A stretch of DNA of 7,573 nt from Deltaproteobacteria bacterium (lineage in GTDB: Bacteria; Desulfobacterota; Desulfobacteria; Desulfobacterales; ETH-SRB1). The stretch spans positions 1 to 7,573 of the forward strand of contig DAOUSD010000063.1 in NCBI GenBank assembly GCA_030627405.1, written 5' to 3'. The position numbers were made by a program, and so were the translations under genes. Positions 1 through 5,461 of this stretch are shown piece after piece. The notes under the pieces are model-generated. The model saw only the letters and a list, made by a program, of their open reading frames with translations. It had not been told where the DNA came from and ran no database searches. Position 1 is the first letter of the stretch; every line of letters begins with the position of its first letter.

Positions 1-475
1 TGGAAAAATACAGAGCAAAGCCCCTGTCGTCAAATGTAACTTTAACATCCTTTGGATTTGTTATTTCATCTTTATTAATAATCTTAAAAGCAAGTGTGCT
101 CATCTCAAGATCCTGAATTGTAAAAAAGGGTTTTACCAGATCGTCAATACATCGGGGGTCAAGAAGGGGCTGATCCCCCTGGACATTCACAATAATATCA
201 TCCAGGTTAAGACCAATAAGCTCAGCAGCCTCTGCAACTCTGTCGGTGCCGGATCTATTCTCTTTTGAAGTCATAACGGCATTGCCGCCAAACTCCTTTA
301 CAGTATTAAAAATTTGCTGATCATCCGTAGCTACAACAACATCTGTTATGCTTTCTGCTTTACTTGCTCTTTCGTATACCCAATTTATCATGGGTTTCCC
401 GGCAATAAGTGCAAGCGGCTTGCCTTCAAATCGCGTTGAACCATATCTAGATGGTATAATTACTACTATCTTCAT
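1..475 (-). CDS. kdsB: 3-deoxy-manno-octulosonate cytidylyltransferase (CMP-Kdo synthetase), C-terminus cut by window edge
   Basis: This cytosolic enzyme activates Kdo with CTP to give CMP-Kdo, the donor used to build the inner core of lipopolysaccharide. The frame is open from the ATG at 475-473 to the window edge, giving 158 codons of a family usually about 245-250 residues long. Visible signatures are the N-terminal nucleotide-binding stretch IIPSRYGSTRFEGKP (residues 6-20), SGTDR (75-79), the metal-binding NVQGDQP (97-103, with Asp101 the expected Mg ligand) and a final VKVTFDDRGFALYFS, which matches the usual VKVV..ALYFSR region. The family normally has RLPGKP where this one has RFEGKP, a mild departure. 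A GGAG about 12 bases before the ATG (around 492-489 on the minus strand) is a distant ribosome site. The gene is divergent from larB. A sister cytidylyltransferase for another sugar is possible but less likely. Confidence 0.93.
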   Translation of the reverse strand, partial: MKIVVIIPSRYGSTRFEGKPLALIAGKPMINWVYERASKAESITDVVVATDDQQIFNTVKEFGGNAVMTSKENRSGTDRVAEAAELIGLNLDDIIVNVQGDQPLLDPRCIDDLVKPFFTIQDLEMSTLAFKIINKDEITNPKDVKVTFDDRGFALYFS

Positions 476-655
476 AAACTTTATTCACTCCATATCAGGA
501 TTTTATTGACCATTAATTATAATTTTGTTTATCTGTAGCATGAAGACCAAATTTCTAATTTCAATATTCCGTAAACGGCTACAAATCTTGTTTAGCGAGC
601 CCTTATCCTGTTATCCTGTTATCCTGTCGGATTCTTTTTCAAAGGTATAAAAACA
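476..655. promoter_or_regulatory. Divergent intergenic region between kdsB and larB
   Basis: This 180-base AT-rich spacer must carry the start signals of both divergent genes. A perfect TATAAT lies on the plus strand at 518-523, and an overlapping TATAAT lies on the minus strand at 521-516. The minus-strand box has TTCATG 17 bases upstream (544-539), a weak -35 match that could serve kdsB. I find no good -35 for the plus-strand box. A TTGACC at 506-511 also lacks a convincing -10. The larB ribosome site is AAAGGT at 641-646, nine bases before its ATG. The tandem repeat at 603-626 is described separately. Confidence 0.35.
603..626. repeat. Three perfect tandem copies of TTATCCTG
   Basis: The 8-base unit TTATCCTG occurs at 603-610, 611-618 and 619-626 without a mismatch, followed by TCGG. 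It lies 30 bases upstream of the larB start codon, just before its ribosome site. The array is too short for a CRISPR. It resembles a simple interspersed repeat of the kind I recall in intergenic DNA of deltaproteobacterial genomes, though I cannot check that here. It could vary in copy number by slippage and so alter the larB leader. Confidence 0.85.
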
Positions 656-1405
656 ATGAATCTAAATTCTTTAGATAAAATCCTTACTTCTGTTGCATCA
701 GGAAAGACAACTGTTGACGATGCAATAGAGTCTCTTAAATACCTGTTGTTTGAGGACATTGAATATGCACATATAGACCATCACCGCTCACTACGCAAGG
801 GATTCCCCGAAGTTATATTCGGACAGGGAAAAACATCAGACCAGATTATTGGAATATTGGAGAAGATGATGCTTCAGGAAAACATTGTATTGATTACTCG
901 TATTAATAAGTATCTTGCGGAAAAAGTGATCTCGCGTTTTCCAGACATTGAATATCATGAAGATACTAATATGGCTGTATGGAAAAAACATGATATAATT
1001 ATGCAAGGTAAAGGAACTATTGTCGTACTTTCAGCAGGCACATCAGACATACCTGTTGCAAAAGAAGCTTGTCTTACAGCAAAGTATATGGGAAACAATG
1101 TTGAATCAATTTTTGATGTTGGAGTTGCAGGCATCCACAGGTTATTTGATCATAAAGAATTAATAGATAAAGCAACTGTACTTGTAGTTGTTGCTGGTAT
1201 GGAGGGGGCACTTCCGAGCGTTGTTGCAGGCATGGTCGGCAGACCGGTTATAGCGGTTCCGACAAGCATAGGTTATGGTGTAAATCTTGGTGGCTTGACA
1301 GCTCTTTTTGCCATGTTAAATAGTTGCAGTTCAAATATTGCCGTTGTGAATATAGATAATGGATTTGGCGCAGGGTATATGGCCTCTGTAATAAACAGGG
1401 TATAA
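656..1405 (+). CDS. larB: LarB, pyridinium-3,5-biscarboxylic acid mononucleotide synthase (nickel-pincer nucleotide pathway)
   Basis: LarB carboxylates and hydrolyses nicotinic acid adenine dinucleotide to give pyridinium-3,5-biscarboxylic acid mononucleotide, the first step towards the nickel-pincer cofactor of lactate racemase and other LarA-type enzymes. The 249 residues match the family length. The N-terminal part holds the LarB-specific KGFPEVIFGQGKT (48-60). The C-terminal half is PurE-like, with VLSAGTSDIPVAKEA (124-138), DVGVAGIHRL (154-163), AGMEGALPSVVAGM (180-193), VPTSIGYGVNLGG (201-213) and LNSCSSN (221-227). Glu183 and Cys224 fall where I recall the catalytic Glu180 and Cys221 of the Lactiplantibacillus enzyme. 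AAAGGT nine bases upstream supports the start. No larC, larE or larA is in the window, so its partners lie elsewhere. Older databases call such proteins PurE-related or NCAIR mutase-like, but the LarB N-terminus argues against a purine role. Confidence 0.93.
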   Translation: MNLNSLDKILTSVASGKTTVDDAIESLKYLLFEDIEYAHIDHHRSLRKGFPEVIFGQGKTSDQIIGILEKMMLQENIVLITRINKYLAEKVISRFPDIEYHEDTNMAVWKKHDIIMQGKGTIVVLSAGTSDIPVAKEACLTAKYMGNNVESIFDVGVAGIHRLFDHKELIDKATVLVVVAGMEGALPSVVAGMVGRPVIAVPTSIGYGVNLGGLTALFAMLNSCSSNIAVVNIDNGFGAGYMASVINRV

Positions 1406-1439
1406 ATTTAACAGTTCACAGTTTTTCCAATGAACTATG

Positions 1440-1505
1440 TCAGGATCGGATGCCTACACCACAAAGCCGATCAAGATAGCCGAGCTGTTCGGGATCATAG
1501 AATAG
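1440..1505 (+). pseudogene. Remnant: last codons of a response-regulator receiver domain
   Basis: In the frame ending at the TAG 1503-1505, the sequence reads SGSDAYTTKPIKIAELF and then GIIE-stop. This is the end of a CheY-type receiver domain: the acidic/aromatic DAY, the conserved lysine-proline pair (Lys codon 1464-1466, Pro 1467-1469) that contacts the phosphorylated aspartate, then the last helix. Everything upstream of the domain's final strand is missing, and an in-frame TGA at 1431-1433 closes the frame. The ATG at 1437-1439 has no ribosome site, so a real 22-codon gene is unlikely. The scrap ends 37 bases before the Hpt gene, in the same direction. It is best read as the tail of a gene, perhaps a hybrid kinase, that once headed the operon. 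The break lies between about 1406 and 1443. Confidence 0.8.
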
Positions 1506-1525
1506 GTTCTGAATAAATAAGAAAA

Positions 1526-1533
1526 AGGAGGGG
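1526..1533 (+). promoter_or_regulatory. Strong ribosome binding site of the Hpt gene
   Basis: AGGAGGGG, a near-perfect Shine-Dalgarno sequence, lies nine bases before the ATG at 1543. It is the strongest such site in the window, fixes the start of the Hpt gene, and probably sets the translation level for the overlapping downstream genes. Confidence 0.8.
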
Positions 1534-1542
1534 CAAACTAAA

Positions 1543-1902
1543 ATGGACAACATGATAAAACCGGTATTTGACATGGATCATGCACGGGAAATAACCGATG
1601 GGGATATGGAATTTCTAAAGGAGCTAATCGAAATATTCAAGGCCGATTGTCCTGAAAAACTGGCAGGGATCTCCCGGGCCATAAAGGAGAAGGATTTCAA
1701 GGCCATTGATGAGACCGCCCACTCCCTGAAGGGATCTTCGGGCAACCTGGGGCTGACCTGCGTATATGAGATTTCCTACAAGCTTGAAAAGATGGGCAAA
1801 TCGGAAAATATCGAGGGAGCGGAAGAAACCTTAAAAGAGCTTGAAGAGGAGGTTGAAAGGTTTAAGAATTTTGTCTCAAAACCCGGGTGGGAGAAAAAAT
1901 GA
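1543..1902 (+). CDS. Histidine phosphotransfer (Hpt) domain protein
   Basis: This is a stand-alone phosphorelay carrier of 119 residues that would take a phosphoryl group from one receiver domain and pass it to another in the cytoplasm. The Hpt signature AHSLKGSSGNLG spans residues 59-70, with the phospho-accepting His60 and the accompanying Lys63 and Gly64. The predicted helices on either side, and the acidic tail with a Lys/Glu-rich coiled character (83-111), fit the four-helix bundle. The length is normal for a single-domain Hpt, with no kinase or receiver attached. The start is fixed by the strong site at 1526-1533. Its TGA overlaps the next gene's ATG (ATGA at 1899-1902), so the two are translationally coupled. 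Likely partners are the receivers of the two downstream proteins. No histidine kinase is present in the window. Confidence 0.93.
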   Translation: MDNMIKPVFDMDHAREITDGDMEFLKELIEIFKADCPEKLAGISRAIKEKDFKAIDETAHSLKGSSGNLGLTCVYEISYKLEKMGKSENIEGAEETLKELEEEVERFKNFVSKPGWEKK

Positions 1903-2825
1903 AAGCGCTCGTTGTAGAAGACGATCTGGGCACACGCCTGCTCATAAAAAAAATAGTGGAAAACGAGGGGTATGAAGTCCTGGAGGCAAAGGACGGCTAT
2001 GAGGGGTGGAGTATATTTCAAAAAGAAAAGGACAATATCTACATTGCTCTTCTTGACTGGACGATGCCGAAGATGGACGGCATTGAACTCTGCCGGCGGA
2101 TAAGAAGGACCTCTGTCACGCATTATATCTATATCCTGTTTCTGACATCAAAGCGGAGTACAGAGGCCATTGTCGAGGGGCTTGAAACAGGCGGCGACAA
2201 TTATATGACAAAACCCTTTGCCAGGGAAGAACTTGCCTCCCGCATTAAGGTGGCCGGGAGAATTTCACTCCTTGAACACAAGCTGAACGAGGCAAACAAA
2301 AAGCTGCATGTCCTGGCCATTACGGATCCACTTACCGGACTTCTGAACAGAAGAGAACTTTTCAAACGTCTTGAAAATGAAATATACCGCGCGTCCCGTG
2401 AAAAAAATTACTACTCACTGATCATAATAGACATTGACTACTTCAAAAGGGTCAACGACACCCTGGGACACACCGCGGGCGACATGGTCCTGATTGAAAT
2501 ATCAAACAGGTTAAAGGCCGCACTGAGGCCATACGATATCATCGGCAGATACGGCGGAGAGGAATTTTGCGTCGGAGTGCCGGGGGCAGACGCCGAATCC
2601 AGAAAAAAAATTGCGGAGAGAATCCGCACCTCAATCTCCGGCAAGCCCTTTCAAATAGGTGACAACAAGCTGGATATAACCATAAGCCTCGGCTTAACAA
2701 GCGCTATTCCGGAAGGGAGGAAAAAAGACATATCTCATATTCTCGAAGCCATGATAGAAAAGGCTGATTTAGCCCTTTACAGGGCCAAGGATACAGGAAG
2801 AAACAGAGTGGTGACATATGAATGA
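1899..2825 (+). CDS. Receiver-GGDEF response regulator, probable active diguanylate cyclase
   Basis: The predicted role is phosphorylation-controlled synthesis of c-di-GMP from two GTP. The receiver domain (residues 2-120 counted from the ATG at 1899) has the acidic pair Glu7-Asp8-Asp9, phospho-acceptor Asp53, Thr83 and Lys105. A short helical linker (about 121-140) leads to a GGDEF domain (141-308). This contains DPLTGLLNRR (143-152), the metal-binding DIDYFKRVND (178-187) and the active-site loop GGEEF (219-223). RPYD at 210-213 lies exactly five residues before GGEEF, which is the inhibitory I-site RxxD, so product feedback is expected. The domain order is that of WspR/PleD-like cyclases, with one receiver. 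An in-frame GTG at 1887 would add four residues. The ATG at 1899 is preferred because it overlaps the Hpt stop and has GGTGGGAG at 1886-1893. The 3' end overlaps the next gene by eight bases. Confidence 0.95.
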   Translation: MKALVVEDDLGTRLLIKKIVENEGYEVLEAKDGYEGWSIFQKEKDNIYIALLDWTMPKMDGIELCRRIRRTSVTHYIYILFLTSKRSTEAIVEGLETGGDNYMTKPFAREELASRIKVAGRISLLEHKLNEANKKLHVLAITDPLTGLLNRRELFKRLENEIYRASREKNYYSLIIIDIDYFKRVNDTLGHTAGDMVLIEISNRLKAALRPYDIIGRYGGEEFCVGVPGADAESRKKIAERIRTSISGKPFQIGDNKLDITISLGLTSAIPEGRKKDISHILEAMIEKADLALYRAKDTGRNRVVTYE

Positions 2826-5391
2826 AAAGCAAAAGCCTTTGATCATGTGTATTGACGACGATGAGGTGACACTAAAGCTTCTGGATCGGCTGATCAAAAA
2901 TGCAGGCTTGGATGTAATAACCGCGGCAAGCGGCAGGAATGCCCTTGAGAAGGCCAAAAAGACAAGGCCCGATATCATCCTGCTCGACATTATGATGCCG
3001 GATATGGACGGGTATCAGGTCTGTTCGAAACTGCAGAAAAATAATGAAACTTCTTATATCCCTGTAATATTTGTCACAGCCCTTGGAAAAAAACAGGACA
3101 AAGCCAGGGCCTTTTCCGTTGGCGCCACAGACTACCTTGTGAAACCAATCAAAAAAGATGACCTCCTGCAGAAAATCCGCAAACATATAAAGACAGATAC
3201 ACAATGGAAAGAACTGCGGAAAAATGACAGGGGATGGCGCGAAAAGCTGCTGCCGTCTGAATTTCTTCAATTCAAGGAATTTCTCTTCGCTCAAATAGCC
3301 TTAGAACCTGAAAAACGATATAAATTCTCCAACATTCCACCACAAAAGATCTATTCGATATCCAAAGCCGTGAAAATCAGCAAAAGCAAAATAGCTCAAC
3401 TTATAGCAAAGTTTCTGAAAGTTCCCTGTCCTTCCAAGATCAATACTGATCATATCCGGCTGGGAGTGCTTCCAACGACATATTGCAGGTCAAACCATGT
3501 TGTGCCTGTGAGCAATGCATCCGGAAAAGAAGGCTTTGTGCTCAGCAACCCTTTTGATTGGGACCTCATGGACAATTTGATGAGATTGTCGGGTATCGAC
3601 AAAAAATTCGAACTCATGATAACGGAACCAGGCAATATTGACTCGTTGTTCGAACATGGCGAACCAGCGAAGCCCAAAACGTCTTTCCCGACCAAAGAGA
3701 GGAGGAAAGCTGCAGGACTTGTTTCAAAATCGAAAATCAAAGAAAAACCGGTTGTCCATATTTCCAACATCCTTCTTGATAAGGCTGTAAAAGAAAGAGC
3801 CAGCGACATTCATATAGAACCCAAAGAACTCGACACTGTAATCCGTTTCCGGGTTGATGGGGATTTAAAAGACATCGTCACTATAAAGAAGAATACGGGC
3901 ATTAAACTCATATCTCGCTATAAGGTAATTGGAGGTCTTGATATAGCGGAAAGAAAGAAGCCCCAGGACGGGACATTCGCGGCAATCATAGATGAAAGAA
4001 CTTTCAACTTCAGAATATCCACCACTTCCACTCCTGACGGTGAAAGTCTTGTTATGCGAATGCTCGAGCCATACGCCAAACCAAAAGACTTAACCGAACT
4101 TGGCATGACAGAAAAACAGGTCAATACGTTGATCGCCTGCGCCAACCGAAAGGCAGGGCTGATCCTTATAGTGGGCGGCACAGGATCAGGAAAGACCACA
4201 ACAATTTACAGTCTTTTAAGCAAGATAGACATCCAAATCCGGAGCCTCATGTCTATTGAAGATCCTGTGGAATACCGCATACCACTGGCCAATCAACAAC
4301 AGGTAAATGAAAAAACGGGGGTTACATTTGATGCTCTTTTAAAGGCCTCGGTCAGACAGGATCCTGACATACTCTACATGGGAGAGATAAGGGATAACTA
4401 TTCTGCAAAAATGGGTATTGACTTTGCAAGTACGGGACATCTGACCATTACGACTATGCATACATCAAATGCCACCACCGCTATTTTTCGTCTTGAAAGG
4501 TTAGGGATTGACCGGAGAATAATGGCAGATACCATTGTTGCCGTTCTAGCCCAGGGATTGCTAAAAAAGCTCTGCGGGCATTGCAAAGAGATAGTTCCGA
4601 TCTCACAGGAAGAGGTGGAAATGCTGTCGCCGTTTATAGACAATATCCCATCTATGGTCGCACATCCTGTTGGTTGCCCAAAATGCAACAACACAGGCTA
4701 TTATGGACGTGAAGGGTTGTATGAAATTCTCTCCTTTGACCCGAAAATTTCTGAAATGGTTCGCGTGGGTATTTCTATTGCAGAGATAAGGGCTTTTACA
4801 CACACAAGAGGAGACTACCTGATAACCGATCATGCGCTTGAAAAGATGAGAAATCATCTTTTTGCTCCAAAAGATATTTACGATAAGCTTCTGATTGAAG
4901 AGATAGATTTTAGAAAGCTGCCTTTGAAAAAGATTGCACCCGCTGAAACTGTTATTCCGGAAGCTGCTCCGGCAAAAGCGACTGTTTCAGCGGTTGCGCC
5001 TGGAAAATTAAAAAAAGAAGAACCGCCGTTAATCCTCATTGTTGAGGATGACAGTCTGACGCAAAAGCTTATTGCCCGTTTACTTGAAAACCGCGGTTAC
5101 AGAGTTACCATTGCAGGGGACGGCATAGAAGCTCTTCTTTGTCTTGGCAAAGAAGAGTTTAATCTTATACTCTCTGATATAAATATGCCTAACCTGGATG
5201 GGTTTAAATTGCTTGAAATGATGGGTCAAAAAGGAATTAAAGCGCCTGTGATATTTATGACATCCAGAACCGATCCTGAGGATGAGTTAAAGGGATTTAA
5301 ACTTGGAGCTATGGATTATATCAAAAAACCGATCCAAAAGGAAATATTCCTGTTGAGAGTTGAAAGGGCGCTGGAAGACCGTGGCAGTTGA
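2818..5391 (+). CDS. Receiver-GspE/PilB motor ATPase-receiver fusion protein
   Basis: GspE/PilB ATPases are cytoplasmic hexamers that power type IV pilus assembly or type II secretion. This 857-residue one carries a receiver domain at each end. Receiver 1 (about 7-125) has Asp13-15, phospho-acceptor Asp57, Thr87 and Lys109. Residues 150-280 resemble a diverged MshEN/T2SSE N-terminal domain. The core has SDIHIEP (329-335), DIAERKKPQDG (375-385), Walker A GGTGSGKT (453-460), Asp box IEDPVEY (480-486), Walker B DILYMGEIRD (517-526, catalytic Glu523), His box TGHLTITTMHTS (539-550) and a zinc-type four-cysteine set, Cys586, 589, 620 and 623, then GREGLYEIL. The four cysteines indicate GspE/PilB (assembly) rather than PilT (retraction). 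An Ala/Pro-rich linker (703-735) leads to receiver 2 (737-857) with Asp744-745, Asp787, Thr815 and Lys837. Both receivers look competent for phosphorylation. The start overlaps the cyclase stop by eight bases. No other pilus or secretion gene is in the window, so which machine it drives is unknown. Confidence 0.94.
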   Translation: MNEKQKPLIMCIDDDEVTLKLLDRLIKNAGLDVITAASGRNALEKAKKTRPDIILLDIMMPDMDGYQVCSKLQKNNETSYIPVIFVTALGKKQDKARAFSVGATDYLVKPIKKDDLLQKIRKHIKTDTQWKELRKNDRGWREKLLPSEFLQFKEFLFAQIALEPEKRYKFSNIPPQKIYSISKAVKISKSKIAQLIAKFLKVPCPSKINTDHIRLGVLPTTYCRSNHVVPVSNASGKEGFVLSNPFDWDLMDNLMRLSGIDKKFELMITEPGNIDSLFEHGEPAKPKTSFPTKERRKAAGLVSKSKIKEKPVVHISNILLDKAVKERASDIHIEPKELDTVIRFRVDGDLKDIVTIKKNTGIKLISRYKVIGGLDIAERKKPQDGTFAAIIDERTFNFRISTTSTPDGESLVMRMLEPYAKPKDLTELGMTEKQVNTLIACANRKAGLILIVGGTGSGKTTTIYSLLSKIDIQIRSLMSIEDPVEYRIPLANQQQVNEKTGVTFDALLKASVRQDPDILYMGEIRDNYSAKMGIDFASTGHLTITTMHTSNATTAIFRLERLGIDRRIMADTIVAVLAQGLLKKLCGHCKEIVPISQEEVEMLSPFIDNIPSMVAHPVGCPKCNNTGYYGREGLYEILSFDPKISEMVRVGISIAEIRAFTHTRGDYLITDHALEKMRNHLFAPKDIYDKLLIEEIDFRKLPLKKIAPAETVIPEAAPAKATVSAVAPGKLKKEEPPLILIVEDDSLTQKLIARLLENRGYRVTIAGDGIEALLCLGKEEFNLILSDINMPNLDGFKLLEMMGQKGIKAPVIFMTSRTDPEDELKGFKLGAMDYIKKPIQKEIFLLRVERALEDRGS

Positions 5392-5461
5392 CTTCCTTAC
5401 CGTTCGTGGGTTTTCCCCCTTTCCTGCGCCTTATTATCGTATTTTCTGCTAAGGGCATGGA
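5392..5461. other. Short spacer between convergent genes
   Basis: This is a 70-base gap between the stop codons of the ATPase gene and the leftward DUF3352-like gene. The only hairpin is GGG-TTTT-CCC at 5408-5417, followed by C and T residues. It is too weak to call a terminator with confidence, so the end of either transcript is not visible. Confidence 0.6.

Noticed and set aside
603..626. CRISPR array
   Set aside because: The 8-base units abut directly with no spacers.
656..1405. PurE, N5-carboxyaminoimidazole ribonucleotide mutase
   Set aside because: PurE is about 160-170 residues. This protein has the LarB N-terminal KGFPEVIFGQGKT region and the LarB Glu and Cys positions.
1437..1505. 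A real 22-codon small protein
   Set aside because: There is no ribosome site before the ATG, and the sequence is plainly the end of a receiver domain.
1887..1898. Upstream in-frame GTG start for the cyclase
   Set aside because: It would add only MGEK. The ATG at 1899 overlaps the Hpt stop as ATGA, has a purine-rich site before it, and starts directly at the receiver's first strand.
1776..2123. 115-codon minus-strand open frame across the Hpt and cyclase genes
   Set aside because: It crosses two real genes in antisense and ends in low-complexity serine runs that mirror the Glu/Lys-rich Hpt tail.
2872..3294. 140-codon open frame on the minus strand inside the ATPase gene
   Set aside because: It is antisense to a clear receiver domain, shows no recognisable domain, and is rich in Phe, Cys and Leu as expected for a shadow frame.
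2818..5391. PilT-type retraction ATPase
   Set aside because: The four-cysteine zinc motif (Cys586, 589, 620, 623) and the large N-terminal region are GspE/PilB traits absent from PilT.
5408..5417. GGG-TTTT-CCC hairpin as a terminator between convergent genes
   Set aside because: It has only three pairs and lacks a proper T tract on either strand.
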